This document shows positions 54,556 to 64,000 of a stretch of DNA of 64,000 bases, one piece after another. Source of the DNA: Spinacia oleracea (taxonomy: Eukaryota; Streptophyta; Magnoliopsida; Caryophyllales; Amaranthaceae). Positions within the stretch are counted from its first letter, which is position 1. Each line of letters opens with the position of its first letter. Under the pieces are notes generated by a model. It ran no database searches. It saw only the letters and a list, made by a program, of their open reading frames with translations, and was not told the origin of the DNA. The stretch is taken from positions 131,834,385-131,898,384 of the forward strand of contig NC_079487.1 in the NCBI RefSeq assembly GCF_020520425.1, written 5' to 3'. A program made the position numbers and the translations under genes.

Positions 54556-55302
54556 ACTCGTGTTGATTATGATTTGAATGTTTGTTAATTTTATAACTTT
54601 CGTTCTTATTCTCACGTACCATTTGTGTATCACTTAAATCTATTGACCATCTTTATTTATATTAAATTTCAAAATAAAAGACGTCAATCAATAAAATAAA
54701 CCAATTTGACATCCGTCAAATATAAACAAACAAATGGTGGGATACAAAATTTAAACTCGCACCCGAAATCATTCAAATTTTGGTGAAACTTGATTTAATA
54801 CTTCGTGTTTTCGTATAATTTGGATTACTCGGATCTTTCCCTAGAAAAAAATAAAAATAAAAATAAAAATAAAAAATGAGACTTTCCTGGAAGCGCTTGG
54901 AAGCTTCATTTGGAAACTGTATAACTCCATTCAACTAATGGCGACAAGTTCTCTACATAGGTCGAAAGCACATGCACCCATAAATTTGTATGTTTAAAAA
55001 TTGTTAAAAGATAAACAAAAAATGCCAAATAATCCAAGTAATGTGGTACACCACTATCATGCATCAGTGTTACTATTGACTAATTTGGGCTAAACACCAC
55101 CGACAATTAATATTATCCGTCCTTGAATTATTCATGCACTTCAACAACTTTAACATGGTTCTGTCCCAATTTCTATGTTCTATAACGGCTAAAACACTTG
55201 AAAAATGCCGTTCAATTTTATTTTTTGTTCACTCATACTTACTCTACTCCGTAGTAATTTGGTACTTAACGGGATTTTTTTCAAATTACTTCGTACGTAC
55301 TA

Positions 55303-55556
55303 CTACCTCCGTTTCAAAAACATCTTTACAGTTACTATTTGTACGGACTCCGGTGCAATGTTTGACCGTTAATATATCCAATTTCGTATGGAAAAAAATT
55401 ATAAAAAATTGATATTTATAAAATACATTTAGAGATGAATCTAACAAGATATCTCATGATAATTTTTGATAGATATAATAGTGAGAATTTATGGTCAAAG
55501 TTTAGAATATTTGACACATTTTTCAAAGCGTAAAGATCTTTTTGAAACGGAGGTAG
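55303..55556. mobile_element. Stowaway-like MITE, 254 bp, TA target duplication
   Basis: The ends 'ctacctccgtttcaaaaaca' and 'tctttttgaaacggaggtag' are flanked by TA at 55301-55302 and 55557-55558. A fragment of the same subfamily lies at 49310-49430 (shared 'gagaatttatggtcaaagtt'). Confidence 0.9.
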
Positions 55557-55775
55557 TACGTTGTAATAAATTAATGATACTGAAAGAGTTTTTCTCACAT
55601 AAGATGTGTTGAATGGAGTAATCCAGTCAACACCATAACAGCTGCTTGAATAATTCGAGTGGTTCTAAACAGAAGTATCTAGGTTCATTCGACTCAATCC
55701 ATAACCATCACCATCACCAATTGATATGTCATTTTGTTACACACCGATCCTATTTGGATAACTTTCTAGTTTAAT

Positions 55776-55896
55776 GTCTTGACAAAATGGTCTAGTGGTT
55801 AAGATTGAGGGATTGTGTATAATAGATCTCAAGTTCTAAGACAAACCCCAATTTATAACTTATATTGTCCTTTTGACTCATTCGCGCAAAAAAAAT
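55776..55896 (+). mobile_element. Short SINE-like element (second family)
   Basis: A-box-like 'tggtctagtggttaagattg', B-box-like 'gatctcaagttctaa' and an A tail at 55888-55895, in the right order and spacing for a tRNA-derived SINE. Relatives are at 59358-59457 (reverse), 23353-23446 and, head only, 56947-56985. Confidence 0.6.
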
Positions 55897-56777
55897 AACA
55901 ATTTACTTAAAATACGGAGAATCATCTTAAGAAGTACTCCATAATTTTTTATTCAAATTAAATCTATGTCGGCCCACCTTCTAAATTGCGTGTCTGGTCT
56001 GCTTCAAGTTTCTTTCAAGAGATTTCATATTAATTTGATATATAGGATACAGAGTATTAATTAATTCAAAAATATTGGATACCAAACACCAAGAACCTTT
56101 AAGATGCATTCACTAATACACTCACATAGTCACATATGGAGCTGGTAAACCTTAACACTAACCATTTACTATATATATACTTGTTTAATTGATATGTCAT
56201 GTCTTGTTGACCTACTTAATTAACCATGTTGGAAATTATTGACGTATTCATGAAATTTGGCTCCATTATAAAGGTTTGTCATTAAATAAATTAAATTATT
56301 TGTTATTTTTTCTTAAATCGTGTCAGTTTTGTGTTGAGGATGTCAACAAATAACCCGACCCGTTTAATTAAATGTAACGTTTCATATTTACCCTTTTAAT
56401 TAAGCTTGTTAGCAAACTCTTGACACTAATCTGCCTTTTTATATCCGGTTCACGTTGTGTTTCATGTCCGCTATACTCACGTACCCCTTTACATGTGACT
56501 ATGTGAGAGGAAAATAGGAAAGGATCACCTAATGTATATTAAAAACACCTTTTAGTACACCGATTAGGTATGCCGTATTGCGTTACTTCCCCGAAACAGA
56601 GCACGATTTTAAGTTTGCTTCCTCGAATTGTCAAGAAGAAAGGGGAAAAGGAAAAAAAGACTTTGGCTTCGTGAATATAAATGCGCAACACGGCATGAAC
56701 TTTTTCCACTAGCAAGTCATACAAACATTCATATCACCAAAAACCAAGTATTTCTCTCAAAAAACTTGAAAAATAAA

Positions 56778-57749
56778 ATGAAGATTTCAATGGCAACTCT
56801 TCTTATTTCCTTAATCATATGCTCTACTTTGCTCGTTATCACTAATGCTGATCTCTCCGTTATGCCACCTCAGCCTTCTGCTGCCTCAGCCACAACCTCC
56901 GGTAAACATCTTTCTTTCCTTTTACCATACGAGTATTTTAACCAGTAAGGTTTTAGCCTAGTGGTTAAAACTGATAACATCCTGTAAAAGAAACATATTT
57001 TAGGAAAATTGTTTCATATTTTACATTTTCAAAAGGTCTTGCGCGCACAAGGTGTACAATAAATTTATTGTACACCAAGATAACTTTTATGCAGTTTTTT
57101 GTAACTTTAACCTATTTTTCTGTAACTTTTATATTATAAAATTAAAAAGTTGATAGATAAACATTTTAAATGGTTAAATGATTAATTTATACATTATTAG
57201 TGATTTTGAAAAAATAATTTTTATTCAAATGAAAAATTTATCATTAAAAAATAGATAACTTATACATATATAAATGTAACTTTTAAGCATTTTGATTCAA
57301 CTTTTACTCCGGTATACAATATTTATTGTAAACCCATTATAAATAAGAATTTGTGTTACATTTTTACATCCAAGTATAAGTTATCATGTCACAATGTTTG
57401 AGGTTGTTCCCAAAAAAAGAAAAATGGAGTCACATACTTGGAAAAAGTCGTTACTGTCCCGTTATAAATTATTGTAAGTTCGTCTCATTAATGTATTGCG
57501 CGTGTTAGCACTTGGAATTTATGTTTCTCACAAATGATTTCATGGCAATATTTGGTTTGTGCAGGATTTTGTAACAACAAATGCGGTGTAAGGTGCGCCC
57601 TAAAGGGGATAAACTCAAGGTGTATGAAATATTGTTTGATGTGTTGTGGGAAGTGCAGCTGTGTTCCTTCTGGGACTTCCGGGAATTTGAATGAGTGCCC
57701 TTGTTATAGGGACATGAAGGCACCAAATGGCAGGCCTAAGTGCCCTTAA
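56778..57749 (+). CDS. GASA/snakin-type cysteine-rich peptide, copy 3
   Basis: Two exons, 56778-56901 and 57565-57749, joined in phase, give 102 residues. The signal peptide ([20 protein letters not shown]) ends near ITNA-DLS, followed by a short Pro/Ser/Thr linker. The mature domain has the standard 12-cysteine pattern: [33 protein letters not shown] and RPKCP, and the conserved GTSGN turn that copies 1 and 2 have lost. It is therefore the most canonical of the three, and copies 1 and 2 are probably derived later. The start was chosen at 56778 because the open frame upstream lacks a signal peptide. The 663-bp intron contains an AT-rich MITE. Confidence 0.94.
57040..57360. mobile_element. AT-rich MITE in GASA-3 intron
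   Basis: It begins around 'ggtgtacaataaatttattg' and ends around 'cggtatacaatatttattgt', which are related to each other and partly palindromic. Sister copies lie at 27150-27460, in split form around 22480-23130, and as a fragment at 63350-63405. I did not determine the superfamily. Confidence 0.6.
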
Positions 57750-58210
57750 AATCAATCATCACTTTTAATTAATAATTAATTATGTATCCCAACTTTTCTC
57801 ATATTTAATCGATCAATTAATCTTTGTTGCTATAAATGAGAATGATGTACTTCGTATAACATGTATTATCATATGGATCATTAGATCTTTATGTGTTAGA
57901 TTTTAATTGATTGAAATATGCTTTATCTAAATAAAGATATGATTTTGTAATAGTTGGTCCAAGGAGAATTTGACCATATTATATATAGACCCTTAGTATT
58001 AATCACTAAGTTAATATCTTAGTAAAACTTTAACTTGAAATTAATATTTTTTTTAATTGGATTTGATTTACGGTAGAAAATACCGTAATTAATGGTCAAA
58101 AATATGTACTAAAAAAATACATAAATCCTCTAAAATACGAGGGTTGTGACCATCGAAACATATTCAAATAGAAAAGTTGGTCTTTCAACTTGATAAGTTG
58201 GCCTTGTGTG

Positions 58211-58357
58211 CAAATCCTTCAAAATAATACCACATTTGCATCCAATTTTTTCACTTGGCAATCTGTCTTAATCAAAATGTTCCTGGACATACCTGCTGCA
58301 CTCTTCAGCCCTTCCCAGATCGCTATACATTCAGCCTGTAGGCCAAAGTGGCACAAA
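58211..58357 (-). pseudogene. RNase H-like remnant, probably from a LINE
   Basis: The minus strand reads LCHFGLQAECIAIWEGLKSA and then ILIKTDCQVKKLD. The pattern AExxAxxxGLxxA followed by ILIKTDC is the core of the plant non-LTR (RVT_3) RNase H domain. Only about 45 residues remain in frame, with a stop directly after; no reverse transcriptase is nearby. It is a short fossil piece, and an origin in a host RNase H-like gene cannot be excluded. Confidence 0.6.
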
Positions 58358-59357
58358 CTCTCATAGACCTTCGAATGTGTCTTTCCGTCGACCTCTCCCT
58401 TGCGTGGTTATCCCTCGTCTAATTCCTCGGTGATTTATCTTGGTTTTGCGCTAAGAAACCGCGTTAAAATGCAAAGGTGAAGAATATCGAACGATGGATA
58501 ATTTTGGGCCAATACTGGACCAATTGAGATTAGTCTAACACGTTGACGTTGTCACCCCAAGCCCTAAAATATAAGGACTACCGCAATCAGAAAGAAGAGA
58601 AGGCCAGAAAGAAATTGTATGTTGACTTGTACAAAGTAACAAAACTATAAAAATAACTACGTGGGCTTAAATTTATTGTATTGGGCCTATGTTTATATCT
58701 ACTGTTTAATTTAATAATCAGATTAGAATAGAGGGCGCAAATTAACACCAACGTTGATGCCTTTTTGAACGGGATCACAACATTGGTCCACGTTCACTTT
58801 GTGGACACCTTGCAAAACTATTAGGTTATGTGTTCACCTTATTTTCACTTTTTTTAAAAAAAATAAAAAATAAAATCAGATAATATCAAATAAGTTCAAA
58901 TAAGGTGATTATAACACACTCTTACCCTTCCAAATAATAGCATTAAGCAGGTGCTATCAAACTCGATACCACAGAAGAATATAAAACTCGATTTTAATAT
59001 AAAGAAAAAGGTCGTGGAAAACAATACCCATTTGGAGTCCTTTGTCCGAGGGTCACTCCTAAGAAAACACTACAAAGAACTGAAAGTAGGGGCGAACTAT
59101 TACAAGTATTTATATACATTCTACTGCTAATAAGGTGGCCGACATTCGCTATCCAACTTGCTTCTCTATTCGCCTATCTACAAATATGATTGATGTCAAC
59201 TATCTACCAAATCCCACCCAAACAACAATTAATATCGAAGGGTTTTAATCATTTCCACCTCTTTTCCTTTGTTGGTCTCATTCCTTTTACCCCATGTGAA
59301 CCAAACTCCCCCTAAGTGTAATGAATAAATCATGTTGGTTGTGCCATTGTGGCCCAA

Positions 59358-59457
59358 TTTTTTTTTTTTTTGCAAATGAGCTAGAAGGGCGATATAAATT
59401 TCAAATATGAGACCTATTGCTCATAAACCCTTTATCTTAACCATTATACCAAGACTT
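59358..59457 (-). mobile_element. Short SINE-like element (second family), reverse
   Basis: The poly-T at 59358-59371 is the A tail. On the minus strand the head reads 'gtcttggtataatggttaag', like the element at 55776. The B-box is degraded. Confidence 0.55.
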
Positions 59458-59504
59458 CGTGGTAGTCTAACTTAATTTTATTGTTAGAGCTCGACGTCTA
59501 TTTA

Positions 59505-59980
59505 CTCCCTCAGTCCCTAATTGTTTGTCTCATGCAATAACAATGCTTTATTAAATTTTTGTTGCGTAAAATTGAGAAGAGATAAAAGTGGTAGGCCGAA
59601 TGTAATTTAGGTTAGAGTAAAGTTGTGGTCCGTGAACTTTTATAATTATACTCCCTCCGTTTCGAAATAAAGGGAACAATTTACCTTTTTACGCTTGCCA
59701 ATGTAATTGTTTGAACATTAATATATTTAATTTTGTATTCGTAAAAATTGTAAAAAATTGATATTCTGAAAATACATATCGAGACAAATCAAACAATCCT
59801 ACACCACTATATTTTTCATTGTTCATAAATCATAAATGATAGTCAAATTTAAATTTGTAAATAGTGTCAAAAGTCAAAGTGTCTCCATTATTTCAAAATG
59901 GAGTGAATATCATAATAGGACAATCTTTTAAAAACGACATAAAATATCAAATGAGACAAATAAAAAAGGACAGAAGGACT
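59505..59980. mobile_element. Stowaway-like MITE interrupted by a second Stowaway-like MITE
   Basis: Outer ends: 'ctccctcagtccctaattgt' at 59505 and 'aaaaaaggacagaaggact' near 59980, with 'tgtctcat' and 'atgagaca' as inner matches. Inside, 59654-59905 starts 'ctccctccgtttcgaaataa' and ends 'atttcaaaatggag', a separate inverted pair. The inner one is therefore the younger insertion. Confidence 0.7.
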
Positions 59981-60575
59981 AGTTTGATATGTTTACCTAT
60001 TCTCAATTCCACTCAGTTTTTAATTTTTTAACAAAACTCTCTATTTCTCCAAAAGTAAATATTTTCACAAGAGGGCGCACCGTATCGTCAAATCCAAATT
60101 GATTCCATACTCAACAAACAGGGAGTTGGGGTGGCCACAGCAATTTGCCTATTATGTTGGGTTCCTTAAAATGTGGGGTTAATTGCCCACTTGCCACACT
60201 CATCACCTTCCTAAATTACCTTTAACTGTCCACATAATTAGCTGTAATCATAAAAGTATATCACTCCCAAAACCCCCAATTTGAACAAAACAAACCAATT
60301 TTTTTTGGTACAAAATCGTCTTCTATTTTCCTATCATGGAAATACAGATTTCTTCACCTCATTCACTTCCTCCTTTTTGGGTAGTTGGGATTTACTTCTA
60401 TTTTATCTACTCTTTTGTTTCTATCATTTTTTACTAGTTCTATTTCAAGTGTTACTCAACAAAAAGAAAAACCCCAAAAGTTCATAAAAGGTAGTCCATT
60501 TTTACTCTGATTTATTCAAAAATTTCATGGAAAACTTTAGGAATTTGAACTAATCCTGTTTCTTTTGCAGAGAAC

Positions 60576-61194
60576 ATGAAGGAATCCCCTGTTTTTCCTG
60601 GGTTCGAGACGGCCAAGAACGACAACTGCAACAATGGATTTGATTTCCAGACAGATTTCACACAGGTCAGGAAAAAAATTCAATTCAATTCAAATCGATT
60701 CTCCTAAATGCATTGTCTGAATTTTAAAATCTCATTTTTGGTTGTGTTTATCCGATCAGTTCTTGGTAGAGGCGAGGAAATTTGCTAATGAGAAGAAGAT
60801 GCAACCAGTAATAGAACAACAAAGTAGTACAAAAAAAGTGGGAGCAAATCAAGAAAAAAAGGGAAAGAAGAAATCATGGAAAACTGCATTGTTTTCATTT
60901 TGGAGATCATCATCATCAGAAAAGAAGGCTAAACAACAGCCTAATGAAAAATCGTGTCCTAAGAGACGCGGCCATGTTTCGGGCCCGGTGTACGGCGTTG
61001 TAGGAGCTGCAACCACCATCGGCGGCGGGCAGTGGCAGCGGCTAGCGGTGTCAGGGCCAATGAGTAGTCAATTTCATCAGAAGAAGATGAAGGGATATGA
61101 GGATGGAATAGGAATAGCATATGTTAGCCTTGAAAGGCTTAATCAACCTGAATATGATTCCAAAACTTATGGTCCTGTTTACTTAGTTTCTTAA
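60576..61194 (+). CDS. Plant protein of unknown function with SGPVYG and C-terminal YGPVYLV motifs
   Basis: Two exons, 60576-60665 and 60760-61194, joined in phase, give 174 residues. A leader intron upstream (60490-60575) is likely. The start MKESPVFPGFE follows the acceptor directly. The middle is very Lys/Ser-rich (KKVGANQEKKGKKKSWKTAL, then FSFWRSSSSEKK), which could be a nuclear signal. Then come KRRGHVSGPVYGVVGAATT and a C-terminal end YDSKTYGPVYLVS. I do not recognise a named domain. Similar small plant proteins with the order 'FPGFE', basic middle, 'RRGHVSGP', and 'YGPVYLV' exist in my memory as uncharacterised, so conservation is plausible. No signal peptide or membrane segment. The regular splice sites and coding bias support a real gene. 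Confidence 0.75.
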
Positions 61195-61289
61195 CTAACT
61201 TTTTGTGTCAACTGTCAACTAGGTTTATTTTGTTAGGATAATAATAAGTACTACTTCACTGGGTCAATTTTGATAACTATTGATGTAAC

Positions 61290-62336
61290 TAGGGGTGTTA
61301 ATGAGCCGAGCCTGCTCGTGAACTATTCGATACTCGGCTCGCTAAAGCTCGGTCAAAGTTCGGCTCGGGCGGGCTCGACTCGAGCTCGGGTTCGGCTCGA
61401 GATCTTAACAAGCCAAGCCTGAGCTATCCTAAGCTCGGCTCGAAAGCTCGTGAGCAAGCTCGAGCTTTAATAATACTGTAATTTTTACTACTTAAGACTA
61501 TCCCACAATGGTTATTGCAAAAGAATGAAAGAATGAGATGCATATAAATTAAACTCATATTGCAATAATCATACTTTATATGGGCCATTTGGTTTGTCAA
61601 GCTGAGGTGTTTCTCTTTGAAGCATTTCGTCAAGGTCTTGATGAGGAAATGGAAAGGGGTGCGAATGTAAAGTGACTAAAGGACTGGCCCCCAAATATGA
61701 GGATCTAAGAGTTCTTGATACACCAATTGCTGAAAATTCCTTCAGGGGAACGACCATTGGAGCTGCCATGACTGGTCTAAGGCCTATTATAGAACTATAG
61801 AAGGAATGAACATGGGATTTATTTGTTGGCAATATGGCATTCAACCAAATCTCAAACAATTGTGCACGTTGCATTACACTTTTGGAGGACAATTTAAAAT
61901 AGAGAATCACATTTGTTAATGGCAGTAGTTGAGACTTTATTACTGACAAAGTTTCATTGTCCCATATCGGCAAAAGCAAATAAGTAGCCAACTAGAATCA
62001 CTTATAAAACTAAATGACTATTAGGCTGTTTGGATATGGCATCAAATAATACCATTTATTGGGCCCTATAAAGTCTAATATTTTGTGTCTATTTTGGGCT
62101 TAGCTTATTTTGAATTGGGCTACAGTTATTCCTATGCTTGAACAAAGCACGAGCCGAATCGAGCTTGGTTTCGAGCCCGAGCTCGAGCCGAACCGAGCCT
62201 AGGTTCGAGCCCGAGCTCGAGCTCAGTTTTCAAGGCTCGTCGAGCTTCGAGCTCGAGTCGAGCCTAAGGTTAGAAGTTTCGAGCTCGAGCCGAGCTTGCC
62301 TAAGTTCGGTCTCGGCTCGGCTCGTTAACACCCCTA
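61290..62336. mobile_element. hAT-like non-autonomous element, 1047 bp, 8-bp target duplication, carrying a host gene piece
   Basis: The ends 'taggggtgttaatgagccga' and 'cggctcgttaacacccct' plus 'a' are a close inverted pair. The flanks 61282-61289 and 62337-62344 are both 'gatgtaac', an exact 8-bp duplication as produced by hAT transposases. Each end has a ~190-bp arm rich in 'ggctcg/cgagcc', so the element could fold into a long hairpin. The 650 bases between the arms are unlike the arms and include a broken copy of a plastid pyruvate dehydrogenase gene segment. No transposase is present. Confidence 0.88.
61596..61903 (+). pseudogene. Captured fragment of plastid pyruvate dehydrogenase E1 beta gene
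   Basis: In pieces of different frame the + strand encodes [18 protein letters not shown], then [20 protein letters not shown] with [20 protein letters not shown], then GMNMGF and LHYTFGGQFKI. In this order these are segments of the N-terminal part of the plastid-type E1 beta subunit; GAAMTGLRP and EGMNMGF separate it from the mitochondrial type. About 16 residues between ERGANV and KVTKG are missing, and small insertions break the frame. No intron is seen within the fragment. It lies wholly between the arms of the hAT-like element, so it was probably carried in. It cannot make a functional subunit. Confidence 0.8.
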
Positions 62337-62553
62337 GATGTAACTTGTAAGATTTTGGATTTCGCAGATAGGGATTTCAGATGAATGGTTGAGATTATAA
62401 TGTTACCATGATTCTCTTATTAAGATTATAACTTCGTATTTGACTATTTGAATTTATCCACTAGTTTTCGCCCTCTAATATCGCTCTGTATTGTTCTCGT
62501 CTCTAATTAGACTATATGAATTTATCCACTAGTTTTCGCCCTCTAGTATCGCT

Positions 62554-62893
62554 TAAAGATGGTCGTGGGCTGGGTCGGGTCGGGCTTTAGGCCGAGCCCA
62601 TGGGTCGTGGGCCTAACCGGGTCGGTCCACGCCATGCCCGCGTTGTTTCGTGCCGTGCCAGGTCGGGGCGAAAAGTTAAAAACATGACCTAGGCCAGGCC
62701 CAAGTCCATGTACTTTCGTGTCGGGCCGGACCGTCGTGTCTAAGGCTAATTTTACTAAAGTTAGTGTGCTTTGTCGTGTCGTGCATTGTCATGCTTTTTT
62801 CAAAAAATTAAGGCCCAGACCCGGCCCACGACTTCGCGCTCGTGCCGGGCCGGGCTTTTTCCGTGCCGGGTCGAGTTGGGCTCTGGGCCTTAA
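62554..62893. mobile_element. hAT-like GC-rich MITE, second copy of the 'taaagatgg' family
   Basis: It begins 'taaagatggtcgtgggctgg', as does the inverse of the right end of 40087-40362. The interior is rich in 'gggtcgggc' and 'gtgccgggc'. The right end near 'gggctctgggcctta' is less clear. The flanks share 'atcgct', but no clean 8-bp duplication was found. Confidence 0.55.
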
Positions 62894-64000
62894 TTACTCG
62901 TATACTCTAAATCGCTCTGTATTGTTCTGGTCTGTATTTTTTTCCTTTTCAATCACTAGACGTGCTTATTCGTATATTATCATGTATGGATTATCATAAT
63001 AAGTTCTTTAATATAGGTTGTTTATCATGTGTGGATTAAGACAAGTACTCTTGTTACTACAAAAGTACTAAGGCATTTAATGGTATGCATCAGATATGAT
63101 GGCAATAGGCAGCATGTCACATGGTTTTGTAAGACTGTATAATGTATATGAAGAAAAACTCCCGTGCACGGCAAACAACGTCGGCTATGGAAATTGCTAA
63201 TGACTACTTATATTAGTCGACTACCACAAATACAGAGTATATGAGTAATTAAGGTTTATCATATTGTGCTGAGTAGAATTTATTAAAAAGAGAAGTTTTA
63301 TTACTAAAAAAGTAATACTCCGTAATTTTTAAGAATTATCGGGGTAACTTTACATCCGTCTTACAATATTTATTGTACACTTGGTGTAATTCAGAATTTG
63401 TGTAGTACTCGCTTGCTAGTACTTTGCTAGGACATTTCTCTAGAGAGTTTTAAGTTCTCAACTAGCGTATCTGAGGTGAGTGATAGCCGATAGGTGCTCA
63501 AAATTGGCAAGGAGCCTGATACTGAGATAAATAGGGAAATGAGTCATAGAGAAGAGGTACGGTGTAAGAAAAATACTTCGTAGTTATGAAATGCAGTATT
63601 TAATTTGTAGAAAATGATACGAAATACAAAAAGTAAAAGAATTTGCATCGTTTGTTTACATAATTTCTTAGCTTCATTTTCATAGTCTATGTGGAAATGT
63701 GGATGATTACAACACCAAAAGAGACAACTTAATTGGATTACAAAACTATAAACACATAATTATAATCAAATGCATTATGTAATGCTGATGTAACATCTAG
63801 ACTCCCACAAGCAAAGCCAACTTATTATAGTTTAAGGTAAAGACTTTAGACTCCTTTTCTTTTCAACATTTTTTATATAAAAAAGGTCCAATAATTTGGG
63901 AGGATGCATGTTTTTTGATAAAGACTGACATTTTATTGATCTTATCAGCTCCAACGGTAACAATCTTCGTCCATCATAATCATTAATCACCTGGTCTATT

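Larger units (their letters stand above)
54062..56777. other. Spacer between GASA-2 and GASA-3
   Basis: No gene seen. It holds a 65-bp direct duplication enclosing half of a Stowaway-like element, a complete Stowaway-like MITE (55303-55556), and a SINE-like element (55776-55896). The GASA-3 promoter lies at the end, with 'aatataaatg' at 56675-56684 as a TATA candidate. Confidence 0.6.
57750..60575. other. Spacer downstream of the GASA cluster
   Basis: No intact gene seen. Contents are a retrotransposon RNase H remnant (58211-58357), an inverted pair around 'tgtgttcaccttatttt' (58830-58915), a reverse SINE-like element, and a nested pair of Stowaway-like MITEs (59505-59980). A 5' leader exon of the next gene probably ends at about 60489 ('aaaag|gtagtc'), with acceptor 'tttgcag' at 60570. 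Confidence 0.55.
61195..64000. other. Repeat-rich right end of the window
   Basis: It holds the hAT-like element with captured gene fragment (61290-62336), a short tandem duplication with units starting 'gaatttatccactagttttc' (about 62449-62550), a second GC-rich hAT-like MITE (62554-62893), and AT-rich sequence with a MITE fragment at 63350-63405. From 62900 to 64000 no gene was found. Confidence 0.6.

Noticed and set aside
61569-61991. 140-residue open frame on the minus strand inside the hAT-like element
   Set aside because: The opposite strand carries the recognisable pyruvate dehydrogenase pieces, so this frame is their antisense shadow.
62138-62350. Ser/Glu-rich open frame
   Set aside because: It is the translation of the low-complexity 'cgagct' arm of the hAT-like element.

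Overview
The window looks like nuclear DNA of a flowering plant. The genes have GT-AG introns, plant-only families are present (remorin, pectin methylesterase with an inhibitor domain, GASA/snakin, CLE-like peptide), the spacers are AT-rich, and small plant transposons are abundant. Recurrent 'tactccgta' and 'ctccctccgtccc' motifs and a 175-bp tRNA-derived SINE resemble what is known from Amaranthaceae (spinach, beet, quinoa). That placement is inference; no species is assigned.

Layout. 1-8.5 kb: a remorin gene (1490-4963, +) and a spacer with two well-preserved SINEs. 8.5-14.5 kb: a 15-exon alanine aminotransferase (-) with a predicted mitochondrial leader. 16.7-26.4 kb: two head-to-tail pectin methylesterase genes (-), each with one large intron. 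26.5-31.5 kb: a gene-free, repeat-rich spacer. 31.5-39.8 kb: a Pumilio-23/NOP9-type rRNA-processing factor (+) whose intron 8 begins with a Stowaway MITE lying on the splice donor. 40.7-40.9 kb: a small secreted peptide precursor, CLE-like (-). 44.6-48.6 kb: a tail-anchored ubiquitin-conjugating enzyme of the UBC32/33/34 type (+). 51.2-57.7 kb: three GASA genes in tandem (+). 60.6-61.2 kb: a conserved-looking plant gene I cannot name (+). 61.3-62.3 kb: a hAT-like non-autonomous element carrying a broken piece of a plastid pyruvate dehydrogenase E1-beta gene.

The gene models were built by hand from splice signals, and in each one the phase is kept across every junction. The genes do not form a pathway. 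The two local clusters (pectin methylesterases and GASA peptides) look like tandem duplications; both families act at the cell wall or apoplast.

I found no undescribed biological system in the strong sense. The most interesting items are the gene-capturing hAT-like element, the Stowaway insertion that leaves a usable GT at a splice donor, an aberrant CLE-like peptide, a GASA protein with altered cysteine spacing, and several nested MITE insertions that give a relative order of events.
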